Assembly (NCBI GenBank): GCA_022072025.1
Contig: JAJVIP010000009.1
Location: forward strand, 62,001 to 126,000
Source of the DNA: Elusimicrobiota bacterium
Lineage (GTDB): Bacteria; Elusimicrobiota; Elusimicrobia; F11
Direction: 5' to 3'
DNA: 64,000 bases
Shown one piece after another: positions 32,618 through 40,487 of the stretch (the stretch's first letter is position 1; each line of letters opens with the position of its first letter). A model generated the notes under the pieces. That model was not told the origin of the DNA. It was given only the letters and a program-made list of their open reading frames with translations, and made no database searches. The position numbers and the translations under genes are program-made.

Positions 32618-34327
32618 ATGGGAAGAGACGCCTTTCATCGTTGGGTTCAAAAGAACCTTCATAAGTACGAAGACATTTTTATTCCGAAGTTATTTTTTTC
32701 TCTCAGGGATTATTCCAGTAAACAATTCCGTTCGGATTTGTCCGCTGGTGTGGTGGTGGGCTTGGTGGCTCTCCCGTTGGGCATGGCTTTCGCCATTGCC
32801 TCTGGTCTACCCCCAGAGAGAGGTTTATATACGGCTATTGTGGCGGGTTTCCTGATTTCGCTTTTGGGCGGTAGCCGCGTTCAAATTGGAGGACCCACCG
32901 GCGCCTTTGTGGTTATTGTTGGCGGTGTTGCCGCTCAACATGGTTATGAAGGACTTGCGATTGCCACATTGATGGCGGGCTGTATCCTGTTTTTGATGGG
33001 CCTCGGACGCTTGGGGACCTTGATTAAGTTTATACCGGTTCCCGTTATAACGGGGTTCACATCAGGAATCGCGGTCATTATTTTCAGTGGCCAGATCAAA
33101 GATTTCCTGGGTTTACAAATGGACTCTGTCCCCTTGGACTTTATTGAAAAATGGCGCGCCTATGGTGACGCCATTGGATCTTTGAACGGCGCGGCTTTTT
33201 TGATCGGCCTATCCACAACCCTGTTGATTTTTTTCTGGCCTAAGAAATGGCAAAGATTTCCTGCCTCCATTGTCGCGCTCGTCTTAGCGACACTGGTTGT
33301 CGAAGTATTCCGTCTGCCGGTGGAAACAATTCATTCTCGCTTTGGAGACGTTCCCCACGGATTGCCATTTCCAGAATGGCCTTCTGTTTCTTGGGAAAAA
33401 GTTAAATTGTTGTTCCCAAGCGCATTGACCATCGCAGCCTTGGGGGCCATTGAATCGCTCCTTTCGGCGGTTGTGGCCGATGGAATGATCGGCAGCCGCC
33501 ACAGGTCCAATCAAGAACTGTTGGCCCAGGGCATTGCCAATATCACAACCCCTTTTTTTGGCGGGTTTGCCGCCACCGGGGCCATTGCTCGAACAGCCAC
33601 CAATGTAAAAAATGGGGCCCGGACACCCATCGCCGGAATAACCCATGCGATTGTCCTCCTTATTATATTGCTGGTGGCGGGTCCCTTGGCGTCGCTTGTT
33701 CCTTTGGCTGCCTTGACTGGGGTTCTGATCGTCGTGAGTTATCACATGTCGGAGTGGCGATCGTTTCGATTTCTTCTTTCCGGAACCGGGAGCGACAAAC
33801 TTGTTCTGCTCGCCACCTTTTTCCTGACCGTGTTTGTGGATTTGGTGGTAGCCGTAGAAGTAGGCATGGTCTTGGCGGCCTTTTTGTTCATGAAAAACAT
33901 GGCGGAATTAACTGAAGTGAAGGCTTTCACGAAAGAAATGGCTCCGGAAGGCGGCGAAGATCTGGTTCAGGATTTTACCGCCCCACCGGGCGTGGAGGTT
34001 TTTTCAATACGGGGAGCTTTCTTTTTTGCGGCAGTTCACAAAATGATGGAGGTGGACCGAATTGTCGCGAAAACTCCTCATGCCTTGGTGTTGGATATGG
34101 GGGACGTTATCCATATGGACATGAGTGGACTTCATGTGCTTGAGCGACTCCATCAACAATGTCGGGCCCGAAAAATTCGGTTTATTTTATCGGGGCTCCA
34201 TTCTCAGCCTTACCAAACAATCCTAAAAGCGAACAAAGTCGATATGTTTGGAAAAGAACACATCAAACGCGATTTAAAAACCGCTTTGCGGGACCTCAGT
34301 TCACCAGCCCCTAAATCTGTTCATTAA
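32618..34327 (+). CDS. SulP-family anion transporter with STAS domain
   Basis: 569 residues, ATG directly after the nrfA stop. About 11-12 membrane helices including the SulP signature (GLVALPLGMAFAIASGLPPERGLYTAIVAG and IQIGGPTGAFVVIVGG) and a C-terminal STAS domain (LVLDMGDVIHMDMSGLHVLERL). Family members carry sulfate, bicarbonate, nitrate or organic anions. Its tight linkage to nrfHA suggests an anion related to nitrite/ammonium metabolism or bicarbonate, but the substrate is unproved. The stop codon lies inside the left terminal repeat of a palindromic element. Confidence 0.92.
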   Translation: MGRDAFHRWVQKNLHKYEDIFIPKLFFSLRDYSSKQFRSDLSAGVVVGLVALPLGMAFAIASGLPPERGLYTAIVAGFLISLLGGSRVQIGGPTGAFVVIVGGVAAQHGYEGLAIATLMAGCILFLMGLGRLGTLIKFIPVPVITGFTSGIAVIIFSGQIKDFLGLQMDSVPLDFIEKWRAYGDAIGSLNGAAFLIGLSTTLLIFFWPKKWQRFPASIVALVLATLVVEVFRLPVETIHSRFGDVPHGLPFPEWPSVSWEKVKLLFPSALTIAALGAIESLLSAVVADGMIGSRHRSNQELLAQGIANITTPFFGGFAATGAIARTATNVKNGARTPIAGITHAIVLLIILLVAGPLASLVPLAALTGVLIVVSYHMSEWRSFRFLLSGTGSDKLVLLATFFLTVFVDLVVAVEVGMVLAAFLFMKNMAELTEVKAFTKEMAPEGGEDLVQDFTAPPGVEVFSIRGAFFFAAVHKMMEVDRIVAKTPHALVLDMGDVIHMDMSGLHVLERLHQQCRARKIRFILSGLHSQPYQTILKANKVDMFGKEHIKRDLKTALRDLSSPAPKSVH

Positions 34328-34443
34328 CCGGAAATATTCAGTTGCCTTGGTCGTCATTCCCGCGAAAGCGGGAATGACGGACCCAAAAAAATATTCGAGG
34401 TTAATAAACGGCAAAGTTAGACCAACTGAATTATTCGCGTTAA
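34324..34443. repeat. 120-bp MITE-like element, copy 5, with 21-base terminal inverted repeats
   Basis: Left end 34324-34344 and the reverse complement of 34423-34443 agree in 17 of 21 positions (TTAACCGGAAATATTCAGTTG against TTAACGCGAATAATTCAGTTG). Between them lies a perfect hairpin GTCATTCCCGC-GAAA-GCGGGAATGAC. The left end supplies the stop codon of the SulP gene. The hairpin could end transcription from both sides. Confidence 0.85.
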
Positions 34444-34462
34444 CGGTGCCTTCTTTCTTGGT

Positions 34463-35023
34463 TCAGTGAGTTGATGTGCGGCGTCTCATTTCCTCTCGAA
34501 CTTCTTCAAGAAGAATTTTTACGTTCTTTTTAAAGACTCGCATGGTGAGAAAATCCGGAGAATAAAAGGCCGGGACCGCTTCCAGTTCATAGGTGACGCT
34601 TGTATTATTTCCCACAGAAGAGAGGCTCCACTTTCCCGCATACGATTTAAAGGATTTTTTGGAGACATCGTGGAAGGCGATTGTTTGCAGCGGAACTTCT
34701 TTGATTTCCAGCAGCAGGTAAATTCGTTTTCTAAAAAAACCCGTTTTTCCCGTCATTATTTGTTCGACAACCCAATGGCCATTTTCCTGACGAACTTTTT
34801 TGCTGGATTTGATGCTGGAGACGAATTTCGTGAGATGATCGTAATCGCCTAAAACTTCCCAGGCTGTTTGCGACGAACATTCAAGAGTGAAATGTCCTTC
34901 CACCCGATGTGAATCCTTGGGTCCTTGAGAAAGAGTGACTTGGATCTCCGTCCCTTTGTTCAGGTTCTCTGCACAAAGGGGGGAGATCCAAGTCAAGATC
35001 AATAATAGGGCAGAAAATCTCAC
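34463..35023 (-). CDS. Secreted START/SRPBCC-like ligand-binding protein
   Basis: 186 residues from GTG 35023, one base after the upstream stop. Signal peptide about 1-18 (LLLILTWISPLCA). The rest matches the SRPBCC/START fold pattern: GHFTLECSSQTAWEVLGDYDHLTKFVSSIKSS, IYLLLEIKEVPLQTIAFHDVS, YAGKWSLSSV, TYELEAVPAFYSPDFLTMRV. Such proteins bind hydrophobic ligands. It is the last gene of a five-gene minus-strand unit with YceI and a beta-barrel, which suggests transfer or sensing of a lipid-like molecule across the periplasm. Confidence 0.82.
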   Translation of the reverse strand: MRFSALLLILTWISPLCAENLNKGTEIQVTLSQGPKDSHRVEGHFTLECSSQTAWEVLGDYDHLTKFVSSIKSSKKVRQENGHWVVEQIMTGKTGFFRKRIYLLLEIKEVPLQTIAFHDVSKKSFKSYAGKWSLSSVGNNTSVTYELEAVPAFYSPDFLTMRVFKKNVKILLEEVREEMRRRTSTH

Positions 35024-35024
35024 C

Positions 35025-36269
35025 CTACTCGGATTTGTCTCCGAAGGCTGTTGCGCCGAATTTAACGCCGAATTCTGATATCACGCCTCTAAACCGAGGG
35101 TCTTGGGCGTTAATATGAGCTGGATTGGTTCCTTTGAAGTCTTGATAGCGTTGATCGACATATTCAACCTTGAAGAGCATTCCGTCAGCAATTTTATAGC
35201 CACCGCCCACTTGGAACCGTCCCACGCGTCCATCTTGTTCCACTCCGCGAATAATGGAAGAACGGGCCGCGCTAAAACGCGTGGCCGCGTAAAAGCGTTG
35301 GGTGATATCCACCTTGGCTTCCGCGCCCCAATAGGTCCATCTTTCGGCGGGGGTCCCTGCGGTCAATCCACTGTTGGTGTCGGCGTCCTCATACCAACCC
35401 CAAAGGCCGCTCATGGCGAGTCGGGAAAGGGTGAAACCCGCGTCGAATTGATAGGCCGTTACATCATACCCTTTGCCCATGAACACTTGTCCCGCGTCAG
35501 GGTCACCGTCCACGGAAGTGGGGCCAAATACTCCCGCGTACCGACTGCCGCTTCTTAGCGCCGAGAAAAGTTCGGTTGTGGCATTGCTTGAATGGTGAAC
35601 CCGATAATAGGATCCGGCCAAGAAGAATTTTTTACTTTTAGGCTCAATGAGAACTTTTCCGTGATTGGAATAGGCTCGACCTGAAGTAAACTTTTCTGTC
35701 GTCACTCCGTTGCTTATGCCACCCACCAGGTGCAGCCAATTAAAGTCTCCGATGAGTTCAACGCCTCCTTCCACCGTGTTCGGATCGACCACATAATTTC
35801 CGATCAGCGGATTGCGATAGATGTCGGCATTGTCTGAGCGGTAGAGATGCTGTTGCCCGAAATCCAATTCGAAGTGACCGCCTTTGACCTTGAAATATTT
35901 AAAAAACCAATCGTTGATGTTCAATACATTCATGTGGTCGGGCAATTTGGAAATCATCAAATAGCCTTCGCGGGCGTACAGAGTGCCCAAATGTCTCCGG
36001 CTGGAGAGATAGAAGTCCGCATAGACGTCGATTCCAGGCATGACTGTTGTGAACAATTCCAAATTGGCCAACGCCGCATGGAATCCAGACTCGATTTGTG
36101 GCAATGTACCGTTGTTGTTTTTTTGTTGTAAGTCTTGCCACGCGCCCACCGTGAGAACGCGAATTTTTACCGGTGGAAGCGATGTGTCGTAATCCTCCAA
36201 TGCCGCTTTAACCGGGCCGCTTAAAAGCAGTCCAGCCAACAGCATGAAAGACCATCTTAATTTACCCAT
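35025..36269 (-). CDS. Outer membrane beta-barrel porin-like protein
   Basis: 414 residues. Signal peptide 1-22 (MLLAGLLLSGPVKA). The mature chain is rich in short amphipathic strands and aromatic residues (GYLMISKLPDHMNVLNINDWFFKYFKVKGGHFELDFGQQHLYRS; FQVGGGYKIADGMLFKVEYVDQRY) and resembles 16-stranded porins. The end (SEFGVKFGATAFGDKSE) has the last strand shortly before the terminus. Spacing to neighbours is 20 bp upstream (YceI) and 1 bp downstream. Substrate unknown. Confidence 0.82.
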   Translation of the reverse strand: MGKLRWSFMLLAGLLLSGPVKAALEDYDTSLPPVKIRVLTVGAWQDLQQKNNNGTLPQIESGFHAALANLELFTTVMPGIDVYADFYLSSRRHLGTLYAREGYLMISKLPDHMNVLNINDWFFKYFKVKGGHFELDFGQQHLYRSDNADIYRNPLIGNYVVDPNTVEGGVELIGDFNWLHLVGGISNGVTTEKFTSGRAYSNHGKVLIEPKSKKFFLAGSYYRVHHSSNATTELFSALRSGSRYAGVFGPTSVDGDPDAGQVFMGKGYDVTAYQFDAGFTLSRLAMSGLWGWYEDADTNSGLTAGTPAERWTYWGAEAKVDITQRFYAATRFSAARSSIIRGVEQDGRVGRFQVGGGYKIADGMLFKVEYVDQRYQDFKGTNPAHINAQDPRFRGVISEFGVKFGATAFGDKSE

Positions 36270-36289
36270 AGAACCCCCTTTTTTTATTT

Positions 36290-36919
36290 TTAATTTTTAG
36301 TGAGACGTAAATCGAAGTTAACAACCACGCGGTTGTGCGTTCGGATGGCCCCCATGATGGTGGGGGGCTTGACTCCATACTCGGTCATCAGAAGATCGCG
36401 GTTTCCTTTAATGATGACGGTCTCTCCTTCAATCACTGTCGCCTCAATGTCCACTGGTTTTGTTTGCCCTGCGATGGTGAGATCTCCTTTCGAAGACAGG
36501 TTAAATTGGCCAGTCACGGAAGATGGGGAAACCGTGTAGCTGTTCAAAAGATAAGAAATATGAGGATGGTCAACCGCTTTTAAAGCTTTGTACATGTTTT
36601 TGTCCATTTGAGCTTTTCCCGATTTGAGTCCTGTCACAGCTACTTTCACCTGAAGACTTTTTAATCCCCCGGTTTTAATGGCTTCATATATATTTTCAGA
36701 AGCGGGTTGAACATCAACGTTAAATTCAAGTTCGGTGGCGGTGGCGGAATAGGCGTGGAGCGTGGAATCTCCAATCAGCCACAATTTACTTTCAGGAGCC
36801 AGAACAACTTGGGTGGCAGGTTTTTGCGTCGATGGTTCGGGGGTGGCCACTGGTGCTGAGAAACAAAGTCCGCTATTTAAGAGGAGGGCGAGAGTCCAGG
36901 TACCCAATTTTCTCTTCAT
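36290..36919 (-). CDS. YceI-family periplasmic lipid-binding protein
   Basis: 209 residues, signal peptide 1-21. The YceI lipocalin-like fold is visible: SKLWLIGDSTLHAYSATATELEFNV at the start, KMYKALKAVDHPHISYLLNSY, LTIAGQTKPVDIEATV, and HNRVVVNFDLRLT at the end. YceI proteins bind polyisoprenoid or similar lipids. Preceded by AGGAGA-type site and placed 9 bp after the 100-residue gene, 20 bp before the barrel gene. Confidence 0.88.
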   Translation of the reverse strand: MKRKLGTWTLALLLNSGLCFSAPVATPEPSTQKPATQVVLAPESKLWLIGDSTLHAYSATATELEFNVDVQPASENIYEAIKTGGLKSLQVKVAVTGLKSGKAQMDKNMYKALKAVDHPHISYLLNSYTVSPSSVTGQFNLSSKGDLTIAGQTKPVDIEATVIEGETVIIKGNRDLLMTEYGVKPPTIMGAIRTHNRVVVNFDLRLTKN

Positions 36920-36928
36920 ATTTTCTCC

Positions 36929-37231
36929 TTAGGCCGCCTCTCGTAACGCATTCAGGGCAGCGACTTCAATGGTTGGTGTAATTGATTCGATGATAGAGGG
37001 CTCAATTTCATACGAAAACAACATGGGAATAATAGAAATTTGAATATCTTTGGCTAATTTGGCTTTCTGTTCATCAGAAAAAAAAGACAAGTCAGTTATC
37101 GGTTCGAGAATCTTTCGAACTTTAAACGTGAGCGCGGGAACCAGCATTAAGGGTGGTTGGGGAAATTGTTGAATGATATCGCTGTAAATGGCTCCCGCTA
37201 CTTTCCCCACCATCCGGTCAAATTCAACCAT
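36929..37231 (-). CDS. Hypothetical protein, 100 residues, second gene of CBS operon
   Basis: The start at 37229-37231 is chosen for the AGGAGGG eight bases upstream; the gene overlaps the end of the CBS gene by 8 bases. Predicted mostly helical, no signal peptide (MVEFDRMVGKVAGAIYSDII, then FPQPPLMLVPALTFKVRKIL, ITPTIEVAALNALREAA). I do not recognise it. Its coupling to the CBS gene suggests a joint cytoplasmic role. Confidence 0.7.
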   Translation of the reverse strand: MVEFDRMVGKVAGAIYSDIIQQFPQPPLMLVPALTFKVRKILEPITDLSFFSDEQKAKLAKDIQISIIPMLFSYEIEPSIIESITPTIEVAALNALREAA

Positions 37232-37727
37232 GTTGAACGCCCTCCTCTGTTTCAGCTGCAACTTGTCGAAGAACATCGAAACTGCTGACAATGCCGGCCA
37301 GGGGTTCGTTGTTTTTTCCCTGGACGAAAATATGATGAATTCCATATTTCACCATACGGCGGGAAATTTCCTTTAAAGAGGTCTCGGGTTTAACGCTGAA
37401 GATGACCGGGGTCATCCAATTCTGGACGGTGTCATCTTCATCGATGACATGAAATCCGGCGGGTTTGTCTTCTCGGTTAATATTTGAGAGATCCTTTTTA
37501 TTGACGGTTTTGCTTCCATCGTTCCCTTCTTCGTATCGGACGATGTCGGTTTTTGTGATGACCCCCACGGGTTTTCCTTTGGTGTCCAAGACGGCGGCGG
37601 CTCCAATATGATTTTCTGTGAATAGGCGGGCCACGTCATGGATGGAGTCGGAGAAACGGACGACCTCGACAGGTTTGGTCATGATTTCATGCGCCTGTAG
37701 GTCTTCAATCGCGGTTTTGGTTTTCAT
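37224..37727 (-). CDS. CBS-domain pair protein
   Basis: 167 residues, ATG after GGAGGAG. Two CBS motifs: residues 12-68 (AHEIMTKPVEVVRFSDSIHDVARLFTENHIGAAAVLD, then PVGVITKTDIVR) and 98-155 (VQNWMTPVIFSVKPETSLKEISRRMVKYGIHHIFV, then LAGIVSSFDVLRQ). CBS pairs bind adenine nucleotides and report energy state. It heads a five-gene unit with the 100-residue protein, YceI, the barrel and the START-like protein. CRP/FNR-like box E lies 61 bp upstream. Confidence 0.92.
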   Translation of the reverse strand: MKTKTAIEDLQAHEIMTKPVEVVRFSDSIHDVARLFTENHIGAAAVLDTKGKPVGVITKTDIVRYEEGNDGSKTVNKKDLSNINREDKPAGFHVIDEDDTVQNWMTPVIFSVKPETSLKEISRRMVKYGIHHIFVQGKNNEPLAGIVSSFDVLRQVAAETEEGVQHG

Positions 37728-37787
37728 ATCTCCTCCTCAAAATCTTGTTGTATGTGTCTCAGTGTGCCTCATTCAGCGAAAAGTGTT

Positions 37788-37803
37788 TATGATTCGCATC
37801 ATA
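37788..37803. promoter_or_regulatory. CRP/FNR-like box E, TATGA-TTCGCA-TCATA
   Basis: Perfect dyad 61 bp upstream of the CBS gene on the minus strand and directly beyond the 3' end of the Crp/Fnr regulator gene. The hexamer at class II spacing (CACACT) is weak, so promoter strength or class may differ. Confidence 0.68.
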
Positions 37804-37830
37804 TTGGTGGGTCAATATTTAGGGGAGTGT

Positions 37831-38493
37831 CTATTGCAAGAGGGCTTGAAGTTTTTCTTTGTTTTTTAAAAATATTTGTCCTCGGGATGAGTCAATCCAA
37901 TGTTTCTTTTGAAATTGACTCAAAGTGCGGATGGTGGTTTCAACGGTCGTGGCGGCCAATTCTCCGATTTGTCTTTTTGTGTAAGGGAGGGTGTTTCCAT
38001 GAGTTTTGGAAAGCTGAAACAAGGTTCTCACGATTCTTTTTTCAACAGGTTCTTGTGTGGTACAGGTCAATTCCTGCATCATGTTGAGTCGGTTGCTGCA
38101 GAGCGTGCAAACGCCTGAGACCACAGAGGGATTTCTACGGAAAATATCCAGGAAAACACTGTCTGGAATGCGGTATGAGGCGGAATCCACGGCGGAGATG
38201 GCGGTGCAAGGATAGGTTTTTCCGCTGCCTCCCATGCGGCAGAGGGTGCCAAACAACTCCCCCGGGTTTATGATTTCAATGGCGCGGGGTTTTCCGTCCG
38301 AGGTGTATTTGAAAATTTCGAGTCGGCCTTGAGTGAGCACCCAGACGCTACCGGCCTCATCGCCCTCGTTAAAAATAGTTTCGCCTTTGAGATGTTTGAA
38401 CTCCTGAGCCATCGATGCCAAATGGTCCAAATCACCGGCAGATAAGCCTCTGAAAGGATCGATGTTGGATAAAAAAAATCTAACGGAACCCAT
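37831..38493 (-). CDS. Crp/Fnr-family transcription regulator
   Basis: 220 residues from ATG 38493. Cyclic-nucleotide-type sensor domain (about 10-130: HLKGETIFNEGDEAGSVWVLTQGRLEIF, NPGELFGTLCRM) and C-terminal winged helix (TKRQIGELAATTVETTIRTL). The cAMP-contact motif of CRP is not conserved (YPCTA in place of the RS/T site), and no N-terminal FNR cysteine cluster exists; cysteines occur instead at LCR, YPC, VCTLC and LTC, so a redox or other ligand is possible. The recognition helix has Val184, Glu185 and Arg189 at the positions of CRP Arg180, Glu181 and Arg185. Best candidate to bind the TATGA-N6-TCATA boxes. Confidence 0.9.
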   Translation of the reverse strand: MGSVRFFLSNIDPFRGLSAGDLDHLASMAQEFKHLKGETIFNEGDEAGSVWVLTQGRLEIFKYTSDGKPRAIEIINPGELFGTLCRMGGSGKTYPCTAISAVDSASYRIPDSVFLDIFRRNPSVVSGVCTLCSNRLNMMQELTCTTQEPVEKRIVRTLFQLSKTHGNTLPYTKRQIGELAATTVETTIRTLSQFQKKHWIDSSRGQIFLKNKEKLQALLQ

Positions 38494-38523
38494 AGCGCTT
38501 TCTAACAAACAACACCCACCAAA

Positions 38524-39441
38524 TCAATTCTGATCCTCATTTTCATCGGGTCGAATGGTTCTCCTGCCGTTTACGACGATAGAATCGGCCAGAAGTCCGG
38601 CCAAAATAATAAACAAGCCCCCCAAAACAATGATGACGTCCACGCTTCCAATGTGCCTATACGTGAACCAATCGTAAACCATTTTTATTAACCCGCTGGA
38701 AATAACGAAAAAACTGAGAGGAATAAAAAATCGAAGCGGAGAAAAGTACATGATGGTTCTAATCACCAGCGAAATATAATTGTAGGTGTCCTTAATGGGA
38801 GCGAAAGTTGAGCGCCCTCCTTTGCGTTTAAAATAATCGATGGGCAAAAAATCAGTGGGCCGGTTGTTGCAGAGGAAAGCCAATGTGATGGTGCTTTCCC
38901 AGGAGTGACTGTTGGGGAGTAAATAAAAATATTTGAGGGCCACGGACCTCTTGATAATTCGGAGTCCTGAGTTCAAATCCGGGATATGAAATTCACAGAG
39001 GTAGGAGGCGAGTTTGCGGATTATGTATTTCGGAATTGAACGATGGGGCCATTCGAATACCACATTCTTCCCAATTCTCGCCCCCACCACCATATCGCAG
39101 TTATTTTCTTGAAAATGTTTATAGAGGCGCGGGATCTGATCGTTGGGATAGGTTCCATCCACATCGGTGGTGACGACCACCTTCCCTTTTGAATTGAGGA
39201 TTCCTGTCTTTCTCGCGGCGCCGACCCCAAGATTTCTGCGATGTTGAATGATCCGGACGTTCCTTGTCTTGGCCAGATTAACCGTTGAGTCTTTAGACCC
39301 ATCATCGATAATCAAGATTTCAAAAGGAATTTTGGCTTTGGTTAATGTTGATTCCACTTCATCAATGGTTGAAAGAATGCAGTCCTCTTCATTGTAGGCC
39401 GGCAATATAACGGACAAAATTTCTTTTGATTCCTGATTCAT
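38524..39441 (-). CDS. Family 2 glycosyltransferase, polyprenyl-phosphate sugar synthase type
   Basis: 305 residues from ATG 39441, which overlaps the stop of the methyltransferase gene (ATGA). GT2 domain with SVILPAYNEEDCILSTIDEV, IIDDGSKDSTV, TTDVDGTYP (DxD) and NLGVGAARKTGIL. Two C-terminal membrane helices (about 238-262 and 272-295) as in DPMS-like synthases that make polyprenyl-phosphate sugars. Such products are donors for the GT39-type membrane transferases nearby. Confidence 0.88.
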   Translation of the reverse strand: MNQESKEILSVILPAYNEEDCILSTIDEVESTLTKAKIPFEILIIDDGSKDSTVNLAKTRNVRIIQHRRNLGVGAARKTGILNSKGKVVVTTDVDGTYPNDQIPRLYKHFQENNCDMVVGARIGKNVVFEWPHRSIPKYIIRKLASYLCEFHIPDLNSGLRIIKRSVALKYFYLLPNSHSWESTITLAFLCNNRPTDFLPIDYFKRKGGRSTFAPIKDTYNYISLVIRTIMYFSPLRFFIPLSFFVISSGLIKMVYDWFTYRHIGSVDVIIVLGGLFIILAGLLADSIVVNGRRTIRPDENEDQN

Positions 39442-40346
39442 GTTGAGTGATGATCTCCTTTGGGGGTGGCAATTAGATACTGCTCGTAAGTTTTTCCAGT
39501 TAACCGTTGGAAAAAATAAACGAGCTTCAGCCCTGTTTGAATAAATTTGGATGTCGTGGCTCGATCGGCCGGGAACTCGCCTATCCAATAGTCATTTATT
39601 GCATAACCGCTTTTTTCCAGGCAATGTAAAAGGGTCTTCTTGCTAAAGTAAATAACATGATAAACCTCATGCATTCGGTTCGCCGCAGATTTAAACAATC
39701 CCGCAGTCAATTTATATAGCAGGAGGGAGAATTGAGAGAGGAGGCAATCTTCATTAATGGTTCGAATAATCAATTTCCCGCCTGGACGAATGAGTCCTTT
39801 AACGGAACGTAAAAATGAAACTGGGTCTGGCACGTGCTCGAGTACGTCCCATGCGGACACCACATCAAAAGGATTCATCAATGGGATATGTTGGTGATTG
39901 CCATCATAAATGTGGATTTTAAAATCCTTCGAAAGGAATTTGCTGATTGACTCTGATACTTCCAGTCCCTCCGCGTAAAAGCCAATTTTTTTAGCCATAT
40001 TGAGCAAGTGTCCAGTGCCGCATCCAATGTCAAGCAAGGTGGGATTTTGGGCATCAAGGAGGGACTTCGTTCTGGATAAGGCATTAAAGTAGTTCGGATT
40101 GTCGGAGCTTGGCGCCTCATTGGCGTTTTGAAAATAGGGACGATCATAAAAATGATCTTCATTGTTTCGATAGAAATCGAAAAACTTTGGGTCAATGAGT
40201 CTGTCGCTGAAAATCAATTCGCATTGAGGACATTTAAAGAGCGTGTGGGTTCCAGAGAAAATTTTTTTTAATGAGTTGCTTTGAGAGCACAGGGGGCACG
40301 CTAAGGTTGATTTCGAAGATATTGGTATGGGGGAAATTGATGGCAT
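39438..40346 (-). CDS. SAM-dependent methyltransferase with zinc-ribbon N-terminus
   Basis: 302 residues. N-terminal CxxC pairs (CPLCSQSNS and CPQCELIFS) form a zinc ribbon as in sugar C-methyltransferase-like proteins. The SAM-binding motif is LLDIGCGTGHLLNMAKKIG, followed by VVSAWDVLEHVPDPVSFL and PGGKLIIRT. Typical of methyltransferases in surface polysaccharide clusters. The target sugar is unknown. Coupled to the downstream GT2 gene. Confidence 0.88.
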   Translation of the reverse strand: MPSISPIPISSKSTLACPLCSQSNSLKKIFSGTHTLFKCPQCELIFSDRLIDPKFFDFYRNNEDHFYDRPYFQNANEAPSSDNPNYFNALSRTKSLLDAQNPTLLDIGCGTGHLLNMAKKIGFYAEGLEVSESISKFLSKDFKIHIYDGNHQHIPLMNPFDVVSAWDVLEHVPDPVSFLRSVKGLIRPGGKLIIRTINEDCLLSQFSLLLYKLTAGLFKSAANRMHEVYHVIYFSKKTLLHCLEKSGYAINDYWIGEFPADRATTSKFIQTGLKLVYFFQRLTGKTYEQYLIATPKGDHHST

Positions 40347-40487
40347 GATAAATATCTGCGTTTGATTGTACGGAATGACCGGGATGAGTACAATGGCAAT
40401 TGCTTGAATGGGAACTAATTCAAATAAGGAAATTTTCTGAATAACACAACGAACGAATTACTTCATAAGAATTATTTCGGATTAAGC

